Assembly (NCBI GenBank): GCA_014237465.1
Contig: JABZFM010000029.1
Span: 42,194-106,193 of the forward strand
Source: Desulfobacteraceae bacterium
Lineage (GTDB): Bacteria > Desulfobacterota > Desulfobacteria > Desulfobacterales > Desulfosalsimonadaceae
DNA length: 64,000 nt
Direction of reading: 5' to 3'
The notes under the pieces were generated by a model. That model saw nothing but the letters and a program-made list of their open reading frames with translations. It was not told the origin of the DNA and ran no database searches. This document shows positions 23,934-31,531 of this stretch, piece by piece. A program made the position numbers and the translations under genes. Position 1 is the stretch's first letter, and each line of letters opens with the position of its first letter.

Positions 23934-26186
23934 TTCTGATTTATCAAGCAATTGGCGGTGGTTTAAAAATGCGGCGACAAGTTTCAGCTGACCGTAATCG
24001 TATTTATGATTCAGCATTTTTTTGACCGGCGATAAATGGATGGTATCCAGTTTCTTGAAAGCCGCCAGGATTTCATCAATCACGGATTGCGGCATCAGCT
24101 GTTTTATGTCTATCTCACCCTGTTCAATCCACCAGGCCAGATGGCTGGCGATGGTTGAAACGGCCAAAGACCGTTCAACGGCAATGTCTTTTATGGTTTT
24201 GCCGTTGTTAAACATCTGCAGCGTGACTGCTTTAGTATCAGGCTTGTCCTTTTTTTTGGCTTTCTTTTTTGAAACACCGGCCGTTAAAACCACATCCCTG
24301 CGCGGCGGTTTATCTACAGATACCTTTGTCAGTTCCGTATCGCGAATAAATGCATCAATCAGCGAAATGGATTTATAAATTTTCTGGAGCTGTCCGTAAA
24401 CCATCAGGTCCAGGTCCTGCAATTCCCGAATGTATTGTTTGACGCCTTTTTTCTGTGTTGTCAATTCCGCGACATGCTTGGCAATCTTTTTTGAAAATTC
24501 GTTTAAAATGGGCTCGAAATAGTTTTTCGCGGCACAAACGCGCTCCTGCAGATGCTGATAATCTTTGCTGGAGACTGTTTGCAGAATCCGGTTAAGCTGT
24601 TTTAAAAACTTGTCACCCACTTGTTTTACCGGTTTCAAATCGGAATAAATGCTTTTGGCCCAATCCAGACTTTTTTGTTTTTCCGAACGGCCGGCGTCTT
24701 TGGTATACGTGTGCAAATGATAATCGAATTCCGTACGCAACCCACTAAAATCAAAGGCCCGCATCACTTCTTCGCACAGATAGGTTGTCGATGCGCTTTG
24801 CAACTGTTCGTCCAGACTGCTGGTATCTCTTTTCAGGCCGGCGAATTCCTGTAAGGCCGCGTCCTGCGGCATATCCTTTAATCGAAAAGGGGATGTCAGA
24901 ACAAGCCCTTTTAAAGATGTGAGCCGTGACAATGCCACATATACCTGGCCTGCGGCAAACGCCTGGGAAACATCGATAATGGCTTTTTCAAACGTCAGCC
25001 CCTGGCTTTTATGCACCGTTATGGCCCAGGCCAGCTTTATGGGAAAATGTACAAAGGCACCGACCTTTTTTTCTTCTATCTCATTGTTTTTTTTATTGAG
25101 CGTATAACGTTTGTTTTCCCAGGTATATTTCTCCACCCATACGGATGGGGCACCGTCGGAAAACGCCACTTTGATCCCGCTGTCATTCAATGCTTCCACT
25201 TTGCCGATTTTACCGTTGAAAAATTGCCCTTCCCCGGACGGATCATTTTTGATAAACATCACCTGTGCTTTTTTTTTCAGCACTAACACCGGGTCCACCG
25301 GATAGACATGCGCATCAAAGGTGCCTTCAACTTCGGCATTATATTTGAATTCCCCGGCCGGCAGTTTTTGCAGTTCGTCTTTGTTGACCCGGTCAGCCTT
25401 GTAATTGTGTGTGGTCAAATACACATACCCATCCCCATCCCCATACCTATCCCCGGATGCCGGCGAAAATCCGGGTTTATAATAGCGGTTTAAGGTATCA
25501 ACATCCTGCTGTGTCATTTGATTGTCGCGTAGGTGATTCAACACGCCAATAAACTCCTTATCGGTTTGCCGGTATATTTTTTCCAGCTCGATATACAACA
25601 GCTGCCGGTCTTGGAGCACCTGCGCTCCAAAGAAAAACATTGTCGGGTAATACTGTTTCAAAACCTGCCACTCAGCTTCTTTCACGACAGGCGGCAATTG
25701 CTGCAAGTCGCCGATAAAAAGAACCTGCACACCGCCAAAAGGCATGTCCTGTCGGCGCCGGACACGACGCAACACGGCATCGACGGCATCCAACAGGTCG
25801 GCTCGCACCATGCTCACTTCGTCAATAATCAATAATTCAAGTTTTTTAAGCAGATTCCGTTTTGAGGCATACATTTTCAACTGCTGATGCAATGACCGGG
25901 GGGTATTGAGCTGAAAAGCAGGCGCTTGCTCGCCCTGATAATGATCTGAAGGAATAAAGGCCCCAAATGGCAACTGGAACAGGGAATGCAGGGTAACTCC
26001 TTCAGCATTGATGGCGGCAATGCCCGTCGGAGCCGCAACAATTGTGTTTTTATGAGTAAGACGGCTGATATCACGCAAAAACGTCGTTTTTCCCGTACCG
26101 GCCTTGCCGGTCAGAAAAACATGACGGTTGGTGCTGTTTACAAACTTTGACGCCATTGCGGCGGCCTTGTCATTGCTCTGTGTCAT
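23928..26186 (-). CDS. PIF1-like helicase with C-terminal helix-turn-helix
   Basis: From the ATG at 26186 the protein has 752 residues. N-terminal superfamily-1 motifs are clear: Walker A TGKAGTGKTTFL, APTGIAAINAEG, Walker B LLIIDEVSM, FIGDLQQLPPV and the C-terminal VHKSQGLTFEKA and VALSRLTSL. The last 120 residues contain a Lys-rich linker (KKKAKKKDKPD) and a helix-turn-helix (MFNNGKTIKDIAVERSLAVS) of the kind attached to helicases and RNase D proteins. It unwinds DNA, probably in repair or replication restart. An earlier in-frame start at 26258 would overlap higA by 65 bp, so the start 8 bp after higA is preferred. Confidence 0.85.
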   Translation of the reverse strand: MTQSNDKAAAMASKFVNSTNRHVFLTGKAGTGKTTFLRDISRLTHKNTIVAAPTGIAAINAEGVTLHSLFQLPFGAFIPSDHYQGEQAPAFQLNTPRSLHQQLKMYASKRNLLKKLELLIIDEVSMVRADLLDAVDAVLRRVRRRQDMPFGGVQVLFIGDLQQLPPVVKEAEWQVLKQYYPTMFFFGAQVLQDRQLLYIELEKIYRQTDKEFIGVLNHLRDNQMTQQDVDTLNRYYKPGFSPASGDRYGDGDGYVYLTTHNYKADRVNKDELQKLPAGEFKYNAEVEGTFDAHVYPVDPVLVLKKKAQVMFIKNDPSGEGQFFNGKIGKVEALNDSGIKVAFSDGAPSVWVEKYTWENKRYTLNKKNNEIEEKKVGAFVHFPIKLAWAITVHKSQGLTFEKAIIDVSQAFAAGQVYVALSRLTSLKGLVLTSPFRLKDMPQDAALQEFAGLKRDTSSLDEQLQSASTTYLCEEVMRAFDFSGLRTEFDYHLHTYTKDAGRSEKQKSLDWAKSIYSDLKPVKQVGDKFLKQLNRILQTVSSKDYQHLQERVCAAKNYFEPILNEFSKKIAKHVAELTTQKKGVKQYIRELQDLDLMVYGQLQKIYKSISLIDAFIRDTELTKVSVDKPPRRDVVLTAGVSKKKAKKKDKPDTKAVTLQMFNNGKTIKDIAVERSLAVSTIASHLAWWIEQGEIDIKQLMPQSVIDEILAAFKKLDTIHLSPVKKMLNHKYDYGQLKLVAAFLNHRQLLDKSEL

Positions 26187-26193
26187 ACCCGCT

Positions 26194-26496
26194 CTATGCC
26201 GCTTTAATCCTTTTGAGGCTCTTAAGATCAATACCCTGCTGCGCTTTCCACAAATCATATTGCAACTGCAATTTTAACCAGCCCTCCGGCGAGCGACCAA
26301 ATACTTTCGAAAGCCTAAGAGCCATTTCAGGGCTAATCCCTGATCGGCCGTTCAATAAAGCAGAAAACGTTTTTCTGGTAACCCCCAAAGACTTCGCGGC
26401 ATCAGTGACCGTTAAATCCAGCGCTTCAATACAAAAATCCTTTATAATTTCACCAGGGTGAGGCGGATTATACATTCTCATATCATAAACTCCCAT
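26194..26496 (-). CDS. higA: HigA-family antitoxin
   Basis: The 100-residue XRE protein contains the HigA signature [12 protein letters not shown] and the helix-turn-helix [28 protein letters not shown]. Its ATG shares one base with the higB stop (TAATG). It should bind HigB and repress the operon through the upstream repeat. Confidence 0.9.
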   Translation of the reverse strand: MGVYDMRMYNPPHPGEIIKDFCIEALDLTVTDAAKSLGVTRKTFSALLNGRSGISPEMALRLSKVFGRSPEGWLKLQLQYDLWKAQQGIDLKSLKRIKAA

Positions 26497-26774
26497 TAAT
26501 GATAATCTTCATAATTAACGTCAACAACATCTCCATCAATGATTTTGACAGTAACACGCCAGTTTCCGCTTACATTGACGGCATATGTTCCTTTTCTGTT
26601 TCCCTTCAATTCATGTAATTTAAGGCCTGGCAGATCCATGTCCTCTATTGTTTCAGCCGTTTCAAGAAGCGCAAGAATTTTTCGAAGCCTTGCTTCATGT
26701 TGTGGCTGAACACCTGAAACAATTCCGGTTTCAAACAATTTCCTTAAGCCTTTGTGCTTAAATTTTGTTATCAT
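26496..26774 (-). CDS. higB: HigB/RelE-family ribosome-dependent mRNA interferase toxin
   Basis: The 92-residue protein carries the family pattern [40 protein letters not shown] and a terminal VDVNYEDYH. HigB toxins cleave mRNA on the ribosome. The ATG at 26774 is preferred to an upstream TTG at 26780. Toxin-first order with a one-base overlap to higA is typical of HigBA. Confidence 0.9.
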   Translation of the reverse strand: MITKFKHKGLRKLFETGIVSGVQPQHEARLRKILALLETAETIEDMDLPGLKLHELKGNRKGTYAVNVSGNWRVTVKIIDGDVVDVNYEDYH

Positions 26775-26780
26775 GTTCAA

Positions 26781-26809
26781 AGTGTAACGTATAACGTATC
26801 AGGTTGCAA
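26781..26809 (-). promoter_or_regulatory. HigBA promoter with repeated operator half-sites
   Basis: On the minus strand TTGCAA (26809-26804) and TACACT (26786-26781) are 17 bases apart. The spacer contains ATACGTT twice in tandem (ATACGTTATACGTT), a likely HigA binding site. The -10 lies 6 bp before the start, so the mRNA has a very short leader. Confidence 0.6.
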
Positions 26810-26961
26810 GAATCTTTTTTCAGCAATTGAAATGAGCATGTTTCTTGAGGCGCAAGTATCAGCTTAGGCGCCAGAGATATAGCCTAAATTTGCTTGCGGT
26901 CAGGGTGTCGAAAATTTTGTTAATGACTCCGGACAAAATATTCCTACCAGGGAAACAGCGA

Positions 26962-27900
26962 TCAAGAGTGAAGGCGAGAAGTCTTTTTTGTTTCTGGGCT
27001 GTTCGTGAACCTGGTTATACCATGACTGATCTTATCTATATCAAGCGGCAGGGGTTTGTCCGGATCATCGTATAACTTGAGCGCACCCTCAGGGCAATTC
27101 TCCACGCAAAGCCCGCACCCCATGCATTCTTCTTTATTATAATCCCAGCGGCCATCGACAAATTTAATGGCCATGAAATGGCATACCTCCTGACAAGTGC
27201 CGCATTTAATACATTTTTCATCATCATGCAGGACCGAATATCCGGATTCTGCTGTCATGGACAGACTTTTGTCAATTTTACCGGACATTTTGGTTGCCTG
27301 TAGACTCACGCAAGTGTCCGGATGGCAATTACAGATCACTCCGGTACTTCCCCCGGTGGCGACCTTTAAAAAAACTTGAGTAATATGATTCTTCTTTCTG
27401 AATCTGTGAATAATCTCAAGCGCCTCTTGCTGTGTTATCTTGCGGGGATTGTATTTCCGACAGTGCTCGAGCCAGAAAGATGCAACACTTTTCCCAACGG
27501 CAATACATGAGTTGATGTCTTCCTCCGGCGCATGGGTTGCCATTTTACAGGGGCAATCCATGACCACAATATACCCAGGTTCCTGAAAAATGATTTTCGT
27601 GGCATACTTATACGGTATGATCTTTTTATTTTCATCCGATATAATCCGGATATCTTCATCTAACGTAAAAATTTTATCGGTATCCCCATGGGACAAGACC
27701 TTGGAGTGATACCGGTTAAATATCATCTTTCCGATAGGCACAATAGGCTTAAACCATTTTAAATATTTAAATGAAAGCACAATCCAATATGATATTTTCA
27801 CATACGGGTAATAAAACACAAAATAGATATAATTGTGAATGAAACGATCAATCCGCCAGCCGTGTTTCTTGAACATGATTTTTGTTGATTCTCTCATCAA
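26962..27900 (-). CDS. 4Fe-4S dicluster protein with N-terminal hydrophobic region
   Basis: The 312-residue protein has a Tyr/Trp-rich hydrophobic region near residues 20-60 (YIYFVFYYPYVKISYWIVL) that may associate with membrane, a Cys-rich middle part (DCPCKMATHAPEEDINSC, then CNCHPDTC), and two ferredoxin motifs (CIKCGTCQEVC and CMGCGLCVENCP) near the C-terminus. It probably relays electrons for the neighbouring AOR or crotonase-linked reactions. The middle Cys set may bind a further cluster. It is the last gene of the 22-kb minus-strand cluster. Confidence 0.8.
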   Translation of the reverse strand: MMRESTKIMFKKHGWRIDRFIHNYIYFVFYYPYVKISYWIVLSFKYLKWFKPIVPIGKMIFNRYHSKVLSHGDTDKIFTLDEDIRIISDENKKIIPYKYATKIIFQEPGYIVVMDCPCKMATHAPEEDINSCIAVGKSVASFWLEHCRKYNPRKITQQEALEIIHRFRKKNHITQVFLKVATGGSTGVICNCHPDTCVSLQATKMSGKIDKSLSMTAESGYSVLHDDEKCIKCGTCQEVCHFMAIKFVDGRWDYNKEECMGCGLCVENCPEGALKLYDDPDKPLPLDIDKISHGITRFTNSPETKKTSRLHS

Positions 27901-28133
27901 TACACACCTCTTTATGTAAAATGAATCACTTATAAAGCGCCGGGTTTTAAATCCCTTTACAATGCCGACCCATTATCCATACTCAGTCAAATAACGGGCA
28001 GCATTCGCCCTGGACCTGGTTGATAAACTTATCAAAAAAACATATTAATCGATACATCTGTTTTCAATTCCACCTCCGCTTGTTATAAAGTCCATCCGGT
28101 CCCACCTGCAATCGCAGAGAAATTCGAATCCCC

Positions 28134-28979
28134 CTATTCTCCCTTAAATACCGGCGCCCTTTTCTCCCTTCTTGCCGTCAATGCTTCGAAAAAATCAGTT
28201 GTGGAAAAGGCTTTGTTCAGGTACTCATTCTCTCGGTCCAGGGCCTCTGTCACAGCCCGGATCAGGGGTCGGTGCAGGGCCTGTTTGGTCAGCCTCACCG
28301 ACAGGCCGGCACCCGCCGGGGGTATCAGCCTCAAGGCTGTCTCCCTGGCATGAGGCAACAGCTGGTCGTGGGGAAGGACTTTGTTGACGATACCCAGATC
28401 AAACAACTGCTGCGCTGGAAGGGTTTCTCCGAAGAACATGATCTCCTTTGCCCGCTGAAACCCTATGAGTCTTGGCAGAAGATAGCTCGAGGCCAGTTCG
28501 GGTATGATGCCCAGGCTGACAAAGGGAAGCCTTACCCAGGCATGTTCGGACATAAAAATAAGGTCGGCACAGGCAAGGGGTATGGTGAATCCGCCGCCGA
28601 TGGCAAGCCCGTTGATGGCGGCGATCACTGGCTTGTCAAACTCCCACATCTTCAGGCACAATTTCTTCTGCGCGATATCGGAAAAATCGATCTGTTTCTT
28701 TTTCTCCTCATCAAGGGTCTGCAGATAGGAGGGGTTGAAATAGCCGCCGCTGCAAAAGGCCTCTTTTGTGGGATCATCGGTATCTTCGGGTTTAGTTCCA
28801 GTGAGGATCATGGCTCTGGCCGTGTCATCCTTCTGCATGGCATCCACCGCCCAGTACAGTTCGAGGCACACCCCCAGGGTTAGGGCGTTTTTGATTTTGG
28901 GGTTGTTAATGGCAACCGTGACGATACCGGTCTTTTCATCCTTGTCATAGACAATCTCTTCAAACGTCTTAACATCCAT
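28134..28979 (-). CDS. Crotonase-fold enoyl-CoA isomerase
   Basis: The 281-residue protein has the crotonase oxyanion segments FCSGGYFN and INGLAIGGGFTI. The two Glu of hydratases are missing (GGFTIPLACADL and RLPFVSLG), but LGIIPELASSYLLPRL carries the Glu of delta3,delta2-enoyl-CoA isomerases (PEGCSS-type). An isomerase moving a double bond is therefore more likely than a hydratase. It is flanked by Fe-S protein genes and could act on an unsaturated acyl-CoA produced in the same cluster. Confidence 0.8.
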   Translation of the reverse strand: MDVKTFEEIVYDKDEKTGIVTVAINNPKIKNALTLGVCLELYWAVDAMQKDDTARAMILTGTKPEDTDDPTKEAFCSGGYFNPSYLQTLDEEKKKQIDFSDIAQKKLCLKMWEFDKPVIAAINGLAIGGGFTIPLACADLIFMSEHAWVRLPFVSLGIIPELASSYLLPRLIGFQRAKEIMFFGETLPAQQLFDLGIVNKVLPHDQLLPHARETALRLIPPAGAGLSVRLTKQALHRPLIRAVTEALDRENEYLNKAFSTTDFFEALTARREKRAPVFKGE

Positions 28980-29110
28980 TTCATCTCTCCTAATCCGGCT
29001 CTTTTAACCAAACGGTGCTATACTGTACCAATCAGTATCTTTTAAAACAGAATCTCCTGGACTTGGATTTCAATTCTTATAGATGCAGTTCTGTAATATA
29101 GAAAAATGAA

Positions 29111-30202
29111 TCACTCTCTAACCATGGATAGCGGCATCAGTGATGTTCCCCGCTTTTCAGCAGTTTTAACCATCAGCTCCATACCGCTTGCGTGCGGCGT
29201 GCACTGTTTATCTTCAGGTTTAAGAACCAGGGATAATGCCTCCTCCGGGCAGGTTGTCACGCAGAGGCCACAACCAATGCATCGATCCGTGTTGATAACT
29301 GATAGCTGTTCATCATCCATACTGATCGCCGCCATCTGACACCGATCAATACATAGCTCACACCCTGTACAAAGATCCTGATCTACGTCAGCCCAGTAAT
29401 TGTTCGTCACATGCTCAGCCGGCCGGGGGAGCAGGTTCAAAGCCCGAAGCACTCCGCAGCAGTCTCCACAGCAATTGCACATACCGCCGGGATTTACCAT
29501 ATTGGCAGGCTGGTTTACAAGACCTGCCTTTTCACATTCATCGAGAATGGCGAGCGCCTCTTCCTGAGTAATGGATCGCGCCATTTTGTTTTCAAGATAA
29601 TACTCGGCATGTGATCCAAAGGTAAAACAGACCTCCACGGGCTTTTCACAGCCTTTACCCAGCAGTTTCTGCTGAGTTCTGCAAATACAGTCAGCGATAG
29701 CTATTTTATCTTTTGATTTTATGATTTCACGTGCATCTGAATAGGGTGCAACATTATGCGAAACATCAACAGACTGTTTGACAGGAATGGTCCTAAGCGG
29801 TGAAATGGCATCTGCAATGCTGCCCAGATAAGCTTCGTTAAAATACTCCTCCGCCATCTGAGCAAATTCCTTGTCCATTCTATTTAGCTGAAACTCAAAG
29901 GAACCGATAACAAACGGAATTGCAGCATAATAAGCCGCATCGGCTTTTCGCTTCCTGAAAAGCAGGCCTTTTTTTGCCATGTTCTCAAGCATTTCTGCAG
30001 TCTTTTGCGGATCACGATCGGTCCGGCCGACAAAAGAGGACGGCGTTTCCAGTTGCATGCTAAGATCCAGGTAAATCTCTGCTTCCTCCTCTGAATAAAG
30101 CCTTTTAAGTATCTTGATCTCTATACCTGACTCTGTTGCCGGAAATCCCACGGAATACTGATCTATCTGCTTACGCAGCCTCTGATAAATAGTGTCTGTC
30201 AT
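29111..30202 (-). CDS. 4Fe-4S dicluster protein with winged-helix-like N-terminus
   Basis: The 363-residue protein begins with a segment resembling a winged helix (EIKILKRLYSEEEAEIYLDL... AEMLENMAKKGLLFRKRK). A Cys-rich middle part (CICRTQQKLLGKGC and CNCCGDCC) is followed by two ferredoxin motifs (CTGCELCIDRCQMAAI and CIGCGLCVTTCPEEAL). It has the same Cys layout as the protein at 26962 and similar proteins are frequent in Desulfobacterota. An electron carrier or reductase subunit is likely; a redox-sensing regulator cannot be excluded. Confidence 0.8.
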   Translation of the reverse strand: MTDTIYQRLRKQIDQYSVGFPATESGIEIKILKRLYSEEEAEIYLDLSMQLETPSSFVGRTDRDPQKTAEMLENMAKKGLLFRKRKADAAYYAAIPFVIGSFEFQLNRMDKEFAQMAEEYFNEAYLGSIADAISPLRTIPVKQSVDVSHNVAPYSDAREIIKSKDKIAIADCICRTQQKLLGKGCEKPVEVCFTFGSHAEYYLENKMARSITQEEALAILDECEKAGLVNQPANMVNPGGMCNCCGDCCGVLRALNLLPRPAEHVTNNYWADVDQDLCTGCELCIDRCQMAAISMDDEQLSVINTDRCIGCGLCVTTCPEEALSLVLKPEDKQCTPHASGMELMVKTAEKRGTSLMPLSMVRE

Positions 30203-30232
30203 TTATTTCTTCCTTTCGTCTTTTACATGTTT

Positions 30233-30304
30233 GTGTCAAAGCTTGAATTGTGAATTAGTTCGTTAATATTGTTTTACCTTAATTCACAATTCAAGCTCTG
30301 ACAC
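30233..30304. repeat. 25-bp nearly perfect inverted repeat
   Basis: Arms at 30233-30257 and 30280-30304 match over 25 bp with one mismatch, around a 22-base AT-rich spacer. It lies between two minus-strand genes. The transcript would form a long hairpin; there is no T-run, so an attenuator, RNA stability element or miniature transposon relic are all possible. Confidence 0.8.
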
Positions 30305-30364
30305 TATTCTCATTGCTTTTCCGGAAGCCGAGTATATGTGCAGATACCTACATCTCCCCATTAT

Positions 30365-31531
30365 TTATGACAGTCTATGCAGGTATTCCGAAATTCCGAA
30401 TGATTTTTTCCCTTCCCAGCTATATTCGGTTAATCCTTCATTTATTATTGTATGCTTTTCATCCTCTTTGAAAGTAAGATGGAATACATTAAAAACCCGC
30501 CCTGTTACATTCATACGAAAACCGCCAACATCTTCTATGCGAAAATGCAATTTCTTTTGAGTCATCCCGTCAAGTTCGAACTCAGTATCAAGCATGTATT
30601 CCTTTAACGGGAAATTCCGCCCTTCACGTATAATATATCCCAGAAACATATCTACTCTGCCGATCACTATGCGACAAAGATTAAGTCCCACCCCATCCCC
30701 GAATTCAACAGAAAGCCATGTCCATTTCTCAGGTGCATGCCAGTCGCGAACACCCCATGAATGATCCCTGTGGCCAATAGCATCTATCTCAATTGTGCGA
30801 CTACCAATTTTTAATGTCCCCTTATAAGATCCGGCCTGCTCATAATGCTCTGCAGCAATCTTTCGAAGATTTTTCAAATCACTGATCCCGAATCCATTCT
30901 CAACCACCTGCTTTGCAAGGCCGCGTGCATAATGATTTTTTGAATTATGAGCAGGACTTGAAGCAGTAAAGATACAGTTCATCTCAATAGGAACAAAAAT
31001 CTCTTCGTTATTTTTTTCAAATTCACGATAAAGGTTCTCAAGATCAGATGCCGACACCTCATATGGATTTTTCAAGCCAAAGATCTTTTCGCGGTATATA
31101 CTTTCCAGGTCAGACACCTCCGAAGGTTTTGTCAATCTAAGGGCCTTTCCCTTTGATACGATGTGTATTTTCTTAAACGGCTCAATAACCTCATAATATG
31201 TGTCCCTGCATTGAAATTTATTCGTATGTTCCGGATAACCATCATAATCAAATTTAACCAACCCCTCTTCCCTGCCGACAAAGAAAAGATGTTTGCCATT
31301 TATAGCCTTCTGGTTAGGCAATTTACCTATCCATGTAAAGCAGCCTATGTCATCTTTCTTGTTATTAAAAAAATTAAAATAAAAGCTTTCATTATACTTT
31401 GGATTACCCGTCTTTGGCGGATGCACGCCTTCAACATCGGATTTCATCGGTTTATCAGCACTCTGTAACCGTTTACCGATGTTAAAAAATGCCGTATATG
31501 CAGTTGTTTTTAATGAATCAATGACGCTCAT
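30365..31531 (-). CDS. CrtC/AttH-type lipocalin-fold protein (DUF7064-like), 388 aa
   Basis: The 388-residue protein has no signal peptide. The recognisable motif is GHRDHSWGVRDW in the C-terminal half, followed by WTWLSVEFGDG, characteristic of the DUF7064/CrtC-AttH lipocalin-like superfamily, whose founder hydrates carotenoid double bonds (CrtC). It is one of four such proteins in the cluster. A hydratase or a binder of an isoprenoid or sterol-like ligand is a reasonable inference; activity is not established. Its start overlaps the preceding dikinase-like gene by 4 bp (ATGA). Confidence 0.7.
   Translation of the reverse strand: MSVIDSLKTTAYTAFFNIGKRLQSADKPMKSDVEGVHPPKTGNPKYNESFYFNFFNNKKDDIGCFTWIGKLPNQKAINGKHLFFVGREEGLVKFDYDGYPEHTNKFQCRDTYYEVIEPFKKIHIVSKGKALRLTKPSEVSDLESIYREKIFGLKNPYEVSASDLENLYREFEKNNEEIFVPIEMNCIFTASSPAHNSKNHYARGLAKQVVENGFGISDLKNLRKIAAEHYEQAGSYKGTLKIGSRTIEIDAIGHRDHSWGVRDWHAPEKWTWLSVEFGDGVGLNLCRIVIGRVDMFLGYIIREGRNFPLKEYMLDTEFELDGMTQKKLHFRIEDVGGFRMNVTGRVFNVFHLTFKEDEKHTIINEGLTEYSWEGKKSFGISEYLHRLS

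Noticed and set aside
25420..25465. CCCCATCC-type short tandem repeat as a CRISPR-like or regulatory repeat
   Set aside because: It is coding sequence of the helicase (Gly/Asp-rich loop) and has only a few units.
28100..28135. TTCGAATCC sequence resembling a tRNA T-arm
   Set aside because: The arm lacks its pairing GG and no acceptor, D or anticodon stem can be built around it.
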